A DNA stretch of 64,000 bases from Fen-1258 sp964441505 (lineage in GTDB: Bacteria > Bacteroidota > Ignavibacteria > Ignavibacteriales > Melioribacteraceae): NCBI GenBank assembly GCA_964441505.1, contig CAYTUV010000015.1, positions 24,142-88,141 on the forward strand. Reading direction: 5' to 3'. Under the pieces are notes generated by a model, which worked only from the letters and a program-made list of their open reading frames with translations, searched no databases and was not told the DNA's origin. A program made the translations under genes and the position numbers. Below, piece by piece: positions 32,673 to 41,497 of this stretch; position 1 is the first letter of the stretch; each line of letters starts with the position of its first letter.

Positions 32673-33077
32673 ATGCCAGAAGTAGGACGCCCACTAAAAT
32701 TCAAATCAGTAAAAGAACTTCAAAATAAAATTGAGGAATACTTTGAATTAACCCCAAAAGATGAATGGACAATAACTGGATTAGCGATTGCTTTAGATAC
32801 TTATAGAAGTGTTTTAATTGACTATGGTTCGGGAAAATATGACGAAGACGATAAAGATTTTTCCAACACGATAAAAAAGGCTAAGCTAAAAGTTGAGAAC
32901 GGATATGAAATTGATTTGAAAAAACACGGCAGAACAGGAACAATTTTTGCGTTAAAGAATTTTGACTGGAAAGATAAAACAGAAACAGATATTACTACTA
33001 AAGGGGAGAAGGTTGGTGGCTTTAATTATATAGTTCCAAATGACAACGATAACTCCAACAATAAAACCGCTTCCTAA
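32673..33077 (+). CDS. terS: Terminase small subunit-like protein
   Basis: The start is the ATG of a TAATATG junction. The 134-residue protein begins MPEVGRPLKFKSVKELQNKI, typical of DNA-packaging small subunits. A helix-turn-helix (WTITGLAIALDTYRSVLIDY) and GTIFALKNFDWKDKTE follow. Small terminases recognise the packaging site and hand DNA to the large subunit, whose gene overlaps its end by 38 bases. Confidence 0.8.
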   Translation: MPEVGRPLKFKSVKELQNKIEEYFELTPKDEWTITGLAIALDTYRSVLIDYGSGKYDEDDKDFSNTIKKAKLKVENGYEIDLKKHGRTGTIFALKNFDWKDKTETDITTKGEKVGGFNYIVPNDNDNSNNKTAS

Positions 33078-34473
33078 GCAACACCTAGCGTGGCAGAAAC
33101 TTTTAGATACAATAACTAAATATATCCTTTTTGGTGGTGGAGCTGGAGGAGGTAAATCTTGGTTAGGCTGTGAATGGTTGTTGGTAATGTGTTATCAATA
33201 TCCTAAGACTAAATGGTTCATTGGTCGTAAAGAACTAAAACGCTTAATGGCTAGTAGTTACGAAACATTTAAAAAGGTCTGTTCATTTCATAAAATACCC
33301 GACAGCGACTGGAAATTAAACGGTCAGTATAACTACATAGAGTTTATTAACGGATCTAAGATAGATTTGTTAGACGTTAACTTTGAGCCGAAAGACCCAA
33401 TGTTTGAAAGGTTTGGTTCGTTAGAATATACTGGAGGTTGGCTTGAAGAAGCTGGAGAAATAGATTTCAAAGCTTTTGATGTTTTAAAAACTAGAGTCGG
33501 CAGACACTTAAATAAGGAATATGGATTACACCCTAAACTTTTAATAACCGCTAATCCTAAAAAGAACTGGTTAAAAAGATTATTCTATTTACCGTTTTTA
33601 GCCGGAACCCTTAAACCAACTTATGCGTTTATACGTTCTCTTTATTCGGATAATCTTTATACCTCTGATATTTATGGAGAACAATTAAATGAAATATCTG
33701 ACAAGGCGACAAGAGATAGATTAAGAGATGGTAATTGGGATTATGATGATGATAAGGCTTGTTTGATTAATTCTAATGCGGCTAAAGATATTTATACTAA
33801 TACGGTTGATGATGGGGAAAAATATGCCACTCTTGATATTGCTAGATTTGGTAAAGACACAACTAAGCTTTATTTGTGGAAAGGTTTTAAAAATTATAAA
33901 CGTATTACTTGGCATTATCAAGACACCGAAATTACCGCTACAAAAGTTAAAGAAGTATTAGCAGAAGAAAGAATCCCATTCAGTCACGTTATTGCTGATG
34001 AAGTTGGTGTTGGTGGTGGTGTGATTGATAAGTTAAGAGGGATAAATGGTTTTATAGCTAACTCAAGACCGCTTGAAAATCCCAATGCTATTCCTGTTAA
34101 AGTAATTAGAAATGGTAAAGAAGTTGATATTGTTCCAAGGGAAAATTTTGCTACTCTTAAAGACCAATGCGGTTATCTCTTAGCTGAAAAAGTTAATTCT
34201 CACGAAATGAAACTAGATATAGATGATGAATCAGAGAAAGATAGAATATCTGAAGAAATTGGAGAGCTAAAAGACTTAACTCCGGATGAAGATGGTAAAA
34301 AACGATTAGTTCCTAAAGATATAATAAAAGAAAATATTGGAAGAAGCCCCGATGATTTAGACAACCTTATAATGAGAATGTGGTTTGTTTTAGAAAAAAA
34401 AGATGATAATAAAAAATTCCAAGAAATAATGAGAAAAAACGAGGAGGAATATAATCCAACTCCTCATAAATAA
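33040..34473 (+). CDS. terL: Terminase large subunit
   Basis: The 477-residue protein has an ATPase domain with Walker A GGGAGGGKSWLG (residues about 34-45) and Walker B GGWLEEAGEIDF (about 131). An RNase-H-like nuclease domain follows with ATLDIARFGKDTTKLYLW (about 262), ADEVGVGGGVIDKL (about 320) and a late aspartate near SPDDLDNLIMR. It cuts concatemers and pumps DNA into the prohead through the portal encoded next. Confidence 0.93.
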   Translation: MTTITPTIKPLPKQHLAWQKLLDTITKYILFGGGAGGGKSWLGCEWLLVMCYQYPKTKWFIGRKELKRLMASSYETFKKVCSFHKIPDSDWKLNGQYNYIEFINGSKIDLLDVNFEPKDPMFERFGSLEYTGGWLEEAGEIDFKAFDVLKTRVGRHLNKEYGLHPKLLITANPKKNWLKRLFYLPFLAGTLKPTYAFIRSLYSDNLYTSDIYGEQLNEISDKATRDRLRDGNWDYDDDKACLINSNAAKDIYTNTVDDGEKYATLDIARFGKDTTKLYLWKGFKNYKRITWHYQDTEITATKVKEVLAEERIPFSHVIADEVGVGGGVIDKLRGINGFIANSRPLENPNAIPVKVIRNGKEVDIVPRENFATLKDQCGYLLAEKVNSHEMKLDIDDESEKDRISEEIGELKDLTPDEDGKKRLVPKDIIKENIGRSPDDLDNLIMRMWFVLEKKDDNKKFQEIMRKNEEEYNPTPHK

Positions 34474-34474
34474 T

Positions 34475-36334
34475 ATGAATATCATAACTCAGCCGAACTC
34501 ACAAAAGATGGTATATTTAATCTTGAATGAGGTTAATGCCTTTAAAACAAGAACAATAGATTTGTCAGATAGAAAAACATTTAACCAATACGAAACAATT
34601 CAAGAAAACATTACTCATCAGAATAAAGGTTTTCTTACTGAACTTGCCCCAGGTCAAGCTGATGACAGAGAATCTTATGACATTATTTCTCCAATGATTG
34701 AAACCGGAGTGAGTAATACTGATTTAGATACAAGTAACATTGATACTTACACAGATGACCCAGATTATCAAGCACAAGAATTATTGTCAAATGTTCTTAT
34801 AAAGAGATACAACAGACAGACTAATCAAGGTGTTGTTCTCAATGAAATGGTTTATCAGTTTTTTGATGATGGCAATATTATTGTTAGACGAGTTGACGGT
34901 GAAGGAGAAATATACAGACCAGTATTACCGCAGAACTTAATCGTTGTTGACCCTTCCGCAAGAACATTAGAAGATTCCGCAGTTATCGAACGCAATACAA
35001 TGAACCAGTCAGAAGTTAGAGGAGTGAAGGGTTGGGAGAATACTGACTTATTATTTAATTATTGTGATCTAAGTGAAACTGATTTAATTCCGTATTACGA
35101 GATATTTTATTTCTATGGTGACTTATCTAAGAAACGATTAGGTAATCTTAAGAAAGAAGTTCACGGTACTAAGTATAAATACACTAAAGGAGATAACAAT
35201 AATTATGTTCAAGCTGTCGTTGTAATTGCTAGAGCTAAAGATGGAGTTAGAAATGAAGAAGGAAAAGAAATACCCGGATTTGTGTTATTCGCCGAAGAAT
35301 TAAAACCGCAGACTATCAAGGTCACTAAGAGAATAAAGATAAAACGCTATAAGCCTTATGAGTCTGTAAGACTTGGTAAGTTTAACGGAAGGTTTTGGGG
35401 AGAGGGTTATAGAGAAATTGGCAGACCATATCAGAACAGAGCGAATGAATTAGGCAATCAGATTAGAGATGTAATGAAGCTTGCTTCTAAGATGGTATTC
35501 TGGTCTTCAGATACAACAATAGCCGGAAAGAATATATTATCATCTATTAAGAACGGACAGATATTACAAGCAAAAGATTTAAACCTTCTTAACAATGTAT
35601 TCCCCAACCTTTCTTTATTTGCCGAAGAATGGAATCGTAATATAAACGAATGTCAAAAAGCCTTAAAAGCTTTTGAAGCGGCATCGGGAGAATCATTACC
35701 ATCAAGCACATCAGCCACCGCAGTTGTAGCCCAGACTCAAGCGATAGGAAAATACTTTGACTTAAAGAGAGAACGCTTTGGATTATTTCTATCCATTGTT
35801 TACAAGCGTTGGGTATTACCGGATTTATTAAAAGGATTAGATGAAGAAGAAGTTGTTGAGTTAGTCGGTGATATATCTTTCATAGATGATATAATTACCG
35901 CCCACGTTAAGGGCTTGATTATAGGAAATGAAATGTTACAGCTTGCCCTATCAGGTGGAACAATGTATAAAGAAGCATTTGATTTATTAGTTGAGCAGAA
36001 GAAACAGGAACTAATGAAGCAGACAAAACTATTCGCAACTATTCTAAAAGATTTCTTTAGGGGTATTGAATTATTTGTTGGTATTAATGTAACCGGAGAA
36101 GGATTTAATAAGCAGAATAAACTTACTAACATCTTAAAAATGGTTGAGTATGAAACTGATCCACAGAATAGACAAGATGATTTGAATGAAGCCCGTCAAA
36201 TGTTAGGTCTCAAGGTTAGAAAAGGAAATCCCGCACCACAAATGCCAAATACCCAATTACCAAATACGAATGATATGCCAATGATAGAAAAATCGGCTGT
36301 CAACACTCAAGGCGTAAATGCTAGTATGGTATAA
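34475..36334 (+). CDS. Portal protein
   Basis: The 619-residue protein follows terL by TAATATG. A beta-rich clip/wing precedes long helices (GRPYQNRANELGNQIRDVMK, then ECQKALKAFEAASGESLPSS and TSATAVVAQTQAIGKYFDLK). The size, position and SST/SATAVVAQTQ stretch fit portal proteins of short-tailed phages with large portals. Portals form the dodecameric ring for DNA passage. The C-terminal tail is Pro/Gln-rich. Its stop codon overlaps a promoter. Confidence 0.82.
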   Translation: MNIITQPNSQKMVYLILNEVNAFKTRTIDLSDRKTFNQYETIQENITHQNKGFLTELAPGQADDRESYDIISPMIETGVSNTDLDTSNIDTYTDDPDYQAQELLSNVLIKRYNRQTNQGVVLNEMVYQFFDDGNIIVRRVDGEGEIYRPVLPQNLIVVDPSARTLEDSAVIERNTMNQSEVRGVKGWENTDLLFNYCDLSETDLIPYYEIFYFYGDLSKKRLGNLKKEVHGTKYKYTKGDNNNYVQAVVVIARAKDGVRNEEGKEIPGFVLFAEELKPQTIKVTKRIKIKRYKPYESVRLGKFNGRFWGEGYREIGRPYQNRANELGNQIRDVMKLASKMVFWSSDTTIAGKNILSSIKNGQILQAKDLNLLNNVFPNLSLFAEEWNRNINECQKALKAFEAASGESLPSSTSATAVVAQTQAIGKYFDLKRERFGLFLSIVYKRWVLPDLLKGLDEEEVVELVGDISFIDDIITAHVKGLIIGNEMLQLALSGGTMYKEAFDLLVEQKKQELMKQTKLFATILKDFFRGIELFVGINVTGEGFNKQNKLTNILKMVEYETDPQNRQDDLNEARQMLGLKVRKGNPAPQMPNTQLPNTNDMPMIEKSAVNTQGVNASMV

Positions 36335-36335
36335 T
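36327..36335 (+). promoter_or_regulatory. Extended -10 promoter over the portal stop codon
   Basis: TATGGTATAAT is made from the last codons AGT ATG GTA TAA T of the portal gene. It would drive the scaffold and capsid genes. Confidence 0.65.
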
Positions 36336-36341
36336 ATAAAT

Positions 36342-36563
36342 ATGAAATACGACCTTAATAATTTAGAATATCTGGACGAGTTGAAAGAAGCTGCTTACTC
36401 TAAGGCCGGAAAGATTATTGTTGATTTCCTCAAAGCGGAATTAGGAAAAATTAATCTTGATAGCATTGATGAAGAAAAGACCGCAGAAGAAATTGGTATT
36501 AATTACAAATCAATTAAGGCAACGAAGGAGTATCTTAAAAAGTGTTTAAGTTATTTAATATAA
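36342..36563 (+). CDS. Hypothetical protein, 73 residues
   Basis: The ATG at 36342 is preferred; the longer frame begins inside the promoter. If transcription starts at the promoter over the portal stop, the mRNA would be almost leaderless. The acidic helical product (YDLNNLEYLDELKEAAYSKA) is not recognised; position suggests a head-completion or assembly accessory. Confidence 0.6.
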   Translation: MKYDLNNLEYLDELKEAAYSKAGKIIVDFLKAELGKINLDSIDEEKTAEEIGINYKSIKATKEYLKKCLSYLI

Positions 36564-36602
36564 CAGTCAGCAAGACAAATGTTTTGTTAACTGTACACAA
36601 CT

Positions 36603-37196
36603 ATGTCAAAGGACATTAAAGAGCCTAAGTTAAAAAATGAAGGCGAAATTCGTGAAGAAGTTATTAAAGATTATGGTTTAGATGCTAATGAAGAAGCTAA
36701 TAAACCATTTATTGATAAGTTGACTTCCGAGCGATTAGAAACCCAGAAGAAGATTAGCACCGCTATTGGACAGAAAATAAAAATCAGAGATGGAAAAGAT
36801 TTTTATAAGAAGGTCTTAGAAGATGCGAAGCTTGACCCAAAGACGGGTAAACCTCTGGAGGAAGAAAAGAAATTAAACAATCAGGTTGACGAAAGTAAAT
36901 TTGTTACAAAAGATGAGTTCGCAAGAACACAACTTAGACAAACAAATTCTTTTATGACCGATGATGAGTTCAATTTCGTGGAAGCTTTTGCTAAGGGAAA
37001 TAACATTGATTTCAAGAAAGCTTTAGACAATCCTATTGTCAAAGAACATTTTGAAAACATTGATATTAATTCCCGAATAGCCGGAGCGACTGGAGCGCCC
37101 TCAAGCAGATTTAGAAAATCTGAAAATGAGGACGACAAAGCATCTAAAGAATTTGATAGGGATTTACCTGTCGGATTCTCATCTAAGAAAAACTAA
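36603..37196 (+). CDS. Probable scaffold protein
   Basis: The 197-residue protein is highly charged and helical (KEPKLKNEGEIREEVIKDYG, with RLETQKKISTAIGQKIK later) and ends in a polar tail. This composition, just before decoration and capsid genes, is typical of scaffolding proteins that guide prohead assembly. It lies in the same operon as the ClpP-like protease that may remove it. Confidence 0.7.
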   Translation: MSKDIKEPKLKNEGEIREEVIKDYGLDANEEANKPFIDKLTSERLETQKKISTAIGQKIKIRDGKDFYKKVLEDAKLDPKTGKPLEEEKKLNNQVDESKFVTKDEFARTQLRQTNSFMTDDEFNFVEAFAKGNNIDFKKALDNPIVKEHFENIDINSRIAGATGAPSSRFRKSENEDDKASKEFDRDLPVGFSSKKN

Positions 37197-37207
37197 CTAA
37201 TAAATTT

Positions 37208-37615
37208 ATGGATTTCAGATTAAAAGACGGAGAGAAAGTCCGCACCGTAAAAGCCTTAAAAGCTTCGGGGACTGTTCTTGAGGCCGGAGATTTAGTTGAA
37301 CTAAGTTCTGGCTTAATAATCAAAGCTACCGCTACCGCCGCCGCTATTGCGTGGTGTCCAAATGGTGGTGCTGACGGCGAAACAGAAGTTGACGTTACTG
37401 TTGGTAACGACTTCTCATTACTTGGTACTGGTGATGGTAATTTTGCTGATGCTTACAAAGGCACAGAGGTTGATTTAGCCGGTACTACTAATTTAGTAAT
37501 TGATGTTACTGGTGGTACTACTTATAAGGTCTTAAAGTTTGGTATTGACAAAGACACCGGCGTTGTCGGTTCTACTGCTAATATCACTGTTAAGATCAAC
37601 AAACCTTTGTTCTAA
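37208..37615 (+). CDS. Head decoration-like protein
   Basis: The 135-residue protein has a beta-rich pattern with TVKALKASGTVLEAGDLVEL and SGLIIKATATAAAIAW, like the lambda gpD/K-structural decoration proteins encoded upstream of capsid genes. It is expected to stabilise the expanded capsid. Confidence 0.7.
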   Translation: MDFRLKDGEKVRTVKALKASGTVLEAGDLVELSSGLIIKATATAAAIAWCPNGGADGETEVDVTVGNDFSLLGTGDGNFADAYKGTEVDLAGTTNLVIDVTGGTTYKVLKFGIDKDTGVVGSTANITVKINKPLF

Positions 37616-37641
37616 ATAATTAATTTAACTTTTTTACTCGT

Positions 37642-38571
37642 ATGACTTACGAATACGCATTACAAAAGGTCAAGGGGATTAAGAAATCCTTTGACAATGC
37701 TATGGCTAACGCCATTGACCAGTATCGGGATAACCGCATTGTTGACCTTTACCCTACCACGGAAGTATTTGAAATATATACTTCCACCGAAGGTATGTCC
37801 GGTGTTAAGGAATTATCTAATTCCGAAACTCCTCCGGTTCTTACCTTACAAGATGGCTACTCAGTCCAGATCACTGAAAAAAGATTTGGTGGAGCTATCG
37901 AATTAGACGAAGAAGAATATCGCAGAGAAGCTAACGACAGTTCTACTAAAGTTCAGACTGCCTTAATCCGCAAGAGAAATAAATTAATGATTGCAGCTAA
38001 AAATTATTTCTTAGAGGAAATGTTCAAGTTTTTGAATTATGCCTTTGCGACTACTTATTATGCTGCTCCTGATGCCGCCGCTTTATGTGCGACTCACACT
38101 TGGAAGTCCGGTACTACTTTCGCTAACAATGTAACTTCTAAGATTTCTCAGACTGCTATTGATACCTTAGAGGAATACGGTGGTGCTATGGTTGATAGTT
38201 CTGGTGTTCCAATGCCTTTAGACTTTGACACTATCGTTGTTAAGAAAGGCTCTGCTAATGAGAGAGAAGCATTAAAGCTTTTTGCTTATGGTATCAAACC
38301 GACTGCTGTTGCTGATATAAATATTTACGAGGGTTCAAAGACTATTGTATCTACTCCTTATATCACCACTGCTAATAAGAATTATTGGTTTGCTATCGCT
38401 TCTAAAGACCCGAATGGTAATCCGTTGAAAATGGGTATCGGTGAATATCCGACTTTAAGAGAACCGATTAAGCAGAATAACGAAGCTATTCGCACTAACT
38501 GCACGGGCTTTTGGAAAGCCGGGATCGTGAATATGCCTTACAGCATTTATTGTTCAACTGGTGCTGCCTAG
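37642..38571 (+). CDS. Major capsid protein, Mu gpT-like/HK97-fold
   Basis: The 309-residue protein has features of Mu-like major head subunits: an N-terminal helix, FGGAIELDEEEYRREANDSS near residue 80, KLMIAAKNYFLEEMFKFLNY near 115 and PDGNP-like KDPNGNPLKMGIGEYP at the end. Position after scaffold and decoration genes confirms the role. It is the building block of the icosahedral shell. Confidence 0.85.
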   Translation: MTYEYALQKVKGIKKSFDNAMANAIDQYRDNRIVDLYPTTEVFEIYTSTEGMSGVKELSNSETPPVLTLQDGYSVQITEKRFGGAIELDEEEYRREANDSSTKVQTALIRKRNKLMIAAKNYFLEEMFKFLNYAFATTYYAAPDAAALCATHTWKSGTTFANNVTSKISQTAIDTLEEYGGAMVDSSGVPMPLDFDTIVVKKGSANEREALKLFAYGIKPTAVADINIYEGSKTIVSTPYITTANKNYWFAIASKDPNGNPLKMGIGEYPTLREPIKQNNEAIRTNCTGFWKAGIVNMPYSIYCSTGAA

Positions 38572-38574
38572 TCC

Positions 38575-38656
38575 TTAACAATTCAATTCTTTTCTGATAA
38601 AATATAAATGGGTTCTTAGCGGAAGTAATTAGGGGGTAGGTGATATCTGCCCCCTA
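38575..38656 (+). promoter_or_regulatory. Promoter and hairpin upstream of the HNH gene
   Basis: TTAACA (38575-38580), 17-base spacer and TAAAAT (38598-38603) with TGA before it. Downstream, TAGGGGG (38630-38636) and CCCCCTA (38650-38656) form a 7-bp stem. This suggests that the HNH gene has its own promoter. Confidence 0.6.
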
Positions 38657-38686
38657 GCCCAATCTTAATAATTAATATCACTAATT

Positions 38687-39139
38687 ATGGGGGAAACAAA
38701 ACAATGTCTTTATTGTCATAAAGATTTTATTAAAAAGAATGAAGGTCAAGAACAAAAGTATTGTTCTCGTATATGTGGAAGAAAATATTGGCGTAAAATA
38801 TCTGGTAAAGAGAAAAATAAAATATCTCAAAAGAAACAAGATGATAAACATAAACTTGTTCCGTCTAGAAGATTCTACGAAATAAAATACCAAGCCAATA
38901 TCCGCAAACATTCCTTTCTACTTTCCTTTGAACAATTTATGACTTTCTGGAATGGCACTTGCCATTATTGCGGAGAGAAAATAAATGGAATAGGAATAGA
39001 TAGAATTGACAGCTCAATCGGTTACGAAATTAAAAATTGTATTCCTTGTTGCTCAACTTGTAACAAGATGAAAAATACTCAAACACAAAACGAATTTATT
39101 GACAGATGTAAAACCATCGTTAATAGATTTATTAATTAA
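38687..39139 (+). CDS. HNH endonuclease, likely free-standing homing type
   Basis: The 150-residue protein has an N-terminal zinc finger (CLYCHKDFIKK...QKYCSRICGRKYW) and a C-terminal HNH core (CHYCGEKINGIGIDRIDSS and CIPCCSTCNKMK). Such layouts are typical of HNH homing endonucleases. It separates the capsid gene from other virion genes and seems to have its own promoter. This is consistent with insertion into the head operon. Confidence 0.85.
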   Translation: MGETKQCLYCHKDFIKKNEGQEQKYCSRICGRKYWRKISGKEKNKISQKKQDDKHKLVPSRRFYEIKYQANIRKHSFLLSFEQFMTFWNGTCHYCGEKINGIGIDRIDSSIGYEIKNCIPCCSTCNKMKNTQTQNEFIDRCKTIVNRFIN

Positions 39140-39177
39140 TACTGCCTAGGCGAAATTCCTAGACTCATAAGAAATAT

Positions 39178-39726
39178 ATGTCTCATAAATACGAACACAT
39201 CTCAACTGGTAATGGATTTTCCGTCAAGAACGGAGAAACTGTTACTCAGGTTATTACTCAAGCGGGTTTAATCAAGGGTGATATTAAAGAATCATTAGCT
39301 CAAGGTTCTGTTTATATCGGTGATGCTTCTGGTATTACCTCTGAACTATCTGTTAAGGGTGACGGAAAAATACTGGTTGGCAACGGAACAACCGCAACTA
39401 GTGTTTCAGTTTCCGGTGATGCTACTTTAGCTAATACTGGTGCTTTAACTATTGGTAGCGATAAAATCACTACTACTAAAATATTAGCCGCCAATGTTAC
39501 TTTAGCCAAATTAGCTGCCGGTATTACACCATCTCACGTAGTCAAATTTGCTAAGCTAGGTAGTACAATTACTACTACAGCTTTAGCAGGTTTAGTTGTT
39601 GGAGATATTGTTATCAGATTTGAAGCGGCGGGTACGGTTGTGGTTGCCCTTTGTGGAACTACAGACACCTTACCGGCTGACCCAGCTGATACTGATTGGG
39701 TTATCGTTTTAAGAGCTGCTGCTTAG
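39178..39726 (+). CDS. Beta-rich virion protein, 182 residues
   Basis: The sequence is low in charge and rich in Thr, Ala and Gly, with repeated turns (YIGDASGITSELSVKGDGKI, then LVGNGTTATSVSVSGDATLA). It resembles head-fibre or shaft domains of phage fibres. A hairpin AAGAGAGCC follows at about 39736-39759. The exact virion position is unknown. Confidence 0.65.
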   Translation: MSHKYEHISTGNGFSVKNGETVTQVITQAGLIKGDIKESLAQGSVYIGDASGITSELSVKGDGKILVGNGTTATSVSVSGDATLANTGALTIGSDKITTTKILAANVTLAKLAAGITPSHVVKFAKLGSTITTTALAGLVVGDIVIRFEAAGTVVVALCGTTDTLPADPADTDWVIVLRAAA

Positions 39727-39784
39727 TAGCTATTTAGGGTTCTCTTTTTAAGAGAGCCTTATAATAAATATTAAACATAAAATT

Positions 39785-40111
39785 ATGATTAATTTCAAAA
39801 CACCTATTACAGATGAAAGCGGAGAAGTAGTTAAACAAAATTGGAACACGAAAAAGATTGTAAGAGGGAAACAAGTTGACGGAACAGTTAACCGAGAAAC
39901 TACGCTAGAGGATTTAACCCGTTTGGCCTTACTAGGTTCTTATGATGATGAAAAAGATGATGATATTTTACCTCGCTATCAGTTGTTTAGAAAGATTTAC
40001 GGAAAAGAAGAAGTAGAATTAACATATAAAGAAAAGAAATTATTAAAACGCTTTATCTGTAAAAAGCACGGAGTGTTATTTGCCGGTCAAGCATTAGAGT
40101 TAATAAACTAA
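39785..40111 (+). CDS. Hypothetical virion-region protein, 108 residues
   Basis: A charged protein (TLEDLTRLALLGSYDDEKDD, then YKEKKLLKRFICKKHGVLF) with no recognised family. It precedes small structural genes by TAATATG; a head-completion role is possible. Confidence 0.6.
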   Translation: MINFKTPITDESGEVVKQNWNTKKIVRGKQVDGTVNRETTLEDLTRLALLGSYDDEKDDDILPRYQLFRKIYGKEEVELTYKEKKLLKRFICKKHGVLFAGQALELIN

Positions 40112-40112
40112 T

Positions 40113-40310
40113 ATGCCACAATTATTTAATTACAGAGGTCGCTGGTACACCTTAGAGCAATATCAAAAACTCTTAAATCCAGTTGAGGTAAAGGAAGAAG
40201 AAAAAGTTAAAGAAGTAAATCCATCCGAAGAAGTGAAAGACGAACTAGAGCCGCCAGAAGAAGTGAAACCAACCTTAAAGCCTAAGACTAAAAAATCTAA
40301 CAAAAAATAA
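40113..40310 (+). CDS. Small Lys/Glu/Pro-rich protein, 65 residues
   Basis: An N-terminal FNYRGRWYTLEQYQKLLNP is followed by an extended tail of EEVK/PEEVK repeats and lysines. Not recognised. Both junctions are TAATATG. Confidence 0.55.
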   Translation: MPQLFNYRGRWYTLEQYQKLLNPVEVKEEEKVKEVNPSEEVKDELEPPEEVKPTLKPKTKKSNKK

Positions 40311-40311
40311 T

Positions 40312-40692
40312 ATGCAAGATTATATCTTAAAAGCTATTAGAGCGAGTTTAGTTTTAACCGACTCTTATGTAGCCGGAACTGTATTAGACTTAGCCGCTAA
40401 ATATAACAGAGCAGTTTTATTACTTGATTTTACTGTTGGGAGTTTAACTACTTCTGAAATTAAAATTGAGTATTCTCCTGATAATACTAACTGGTATCAA
40501 GAAGTCGCCAGTTCTACCACCACGGGAACAATAACCGAAACCCTAGCTGTCCATCAGATTGGTGCGACTGGTAAATATCGTATCCCGCTTATTATCGCTG
40601 ATCGCTATATGAAAGTATCTGTTAAAGGTACAGGAACAATGACTAATTCATTAATGAAAGTTGACGCTGTCTTAGTATCAACCGAAAACTAA
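40312..40692 (+). CDS. Beta-sandwich-like virion protein, 126 residues
   Basis: The pattern IKIEYSPDNTNWYQEVASST, then GKYRIPLIIADRYMKVSVKG and GTGTM, resembles small beta-sandwich decoration or tail-associated proteins found in many phages. Position supports a structural role. Confidence 0.65.
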   Translation: MQDYILKAIRASLVLTDSYVAGTVLDLAAKYNRAVLLLDFTVGSLTTSEIKIEYSPDNTNWYQEVASSTTTGTITETLAVHQIGATGKYRIPLIIADRYMKVSVKGTGTMTNSLMKVDAVLVSTEN

Positions 40693-40693
40693 T

Positions 40694-40864
40694 ATGAATA
40701 TTCTAAACTCCGCATCAAAATTAGTCTTTGTCTTAATGGCCATTGCTGTTATTACTTTAACATCACTAGGCGTTGTTGAGGCAAAAGATTTTATTTCATT
40801 AGCCCTAATGGCTTTCACTTATTATTTCACTAGGGATAGAGGGAATACTCAAAGTCCAGCCTAA
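40694..40864 (+). CDS. Two-TM holin-like peptide, 56 residues
   Basis: The peptide has two hydrophobic segments (LVFVLMAIAVITLTSLGVV and FISLALMAFTYYF) and a charged tail (RDRGNTQSPA). Its size, topology and closeness to an endolysin-like gene fit a class II holin. Start by TAATATG. Confidence 0.65.
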   Translation: MNILNSASKLVFVLMAIAVITLTSLGVVEAKDFISLALMAFTYYFTRDRGNTQSPA

Positions 40865-40867
40865 TTT

Positions 40868-41092
40868 ATGTCAACCATTAAAGAACTAGAATCAAAGTTT
40901 ATGGAAGAAGTAAAAAACATAAACGATAAGCTAAACCAATTAGCTTTAGACGTTGCTAGTTTACCTGAAAAGATTTTAGAAAAGACCGATTCAAGATACG
41001 CTTCTAAAAACGTTGAGAAAGCTGTATATGGATTTCTAGGGGCTGTATTTCTAGCAGTATTTTACGCAGTATTTGAATTAATAAAAAAATAG
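40868..41092 (+). CDS. XhlA-like one-TM lysis accessory, 74 residues
   Basis: A coiled-coil N-terminus (KELESKFMEEVKNINDKLNQ) is followed by one C-terminal membrane span (VYGFLGAVFLAVFYAVFELI) and KK. This resembles hemolysin XhlA-type proteins that act with holins. Confidence 0.65.
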   Translation: MSTIKELESKFMEEVKNINDKLNQLALDVASLPEKILEKTDSRYASKNVEKAVYGFLGAVFLAVFYAVFELIKK

Positions 41093-41113
41093 TTCTTTAC
41101 AAGGAGGTATAAA

Positions 41114-41311
41114 GTGAGAAATAAAAATCCTAAATGGATTGCCGTTAGTTTAATAGGCAGTAATGAGGGATTAAAGGAAAAGTTTTTTTGTTCAACTTGT
41201 GGAGATATTTGCGAGAGAATAGAAAAACTAAACGCACAGCCGAAAGATTGTATTAATCAATCAAGGCTAGAAAACTTTAGACAGATTTTAACTACTTTAG
41301 AACCCGCCTAA
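41114..41311 (+). CDS. Hypothetical protein with CxxC, 65 residues
   Basis: The frame starts at GTG behind a strong AAGGAGG site, rare in this prophage. It has FFCSTCGDICERIEKLNAQP, possibly zinc- or redox-active. Followed by a GGAGC/GCTCC hairpin near 41326-41341. Function unknown. Confidence 0.6.
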   Translation: MRNKNPKWIAVSLIGSNEGLKEKFFCSTCGDICERIEKLNAQPKDCINQSRLENFRQILTTLEPA

Positions 41312-41364
41312 CAGCCTCACACCCGGAGCTTAAACGCTCCGTCTTACAAATTAAAAATAAAGAT

Positions 41365-41496
41365 ATGACCAATGACAATTCTAAAAGACAAGAATGCCAG
41401 ATATACAGTAGAGTTTGTGGTTGGTTAGTTCCAAGACATAGAATGAACCCAGGTAAAATGGCAGAACGAATGGATATGAAATATTACAAAGTCTAG
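41365..41496 (+). CDS. Glycyl-radical-loop-like mini-protein (NrdD C-terminus-like)
   Basis: The 43-residue protein contains CQIYSRVCGWLVPRHRMNPG followed by KMAERMDMKYY. This resembles the last residues of class III anaerobic ribonucleotide reductase, where the radical glycine sits in R-[TV]-[CV]-G-[YW] and is followed by NxGKxxE. Small phage proteins of this type are annotated as anaerobic ribonucleotide reductase. By analogy with the T4/E. coli spare glycyl-radical domain of pyruvate formate-lyase it might repair or replace the radical loop. No full NrdD is in the window. Confidence 0.55.
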   Translation: MTNDNSKRQECQIYSRVCGWLVPRHRMNPGKMAERMDMKYYKV

Positions 41497-41497
41497 T

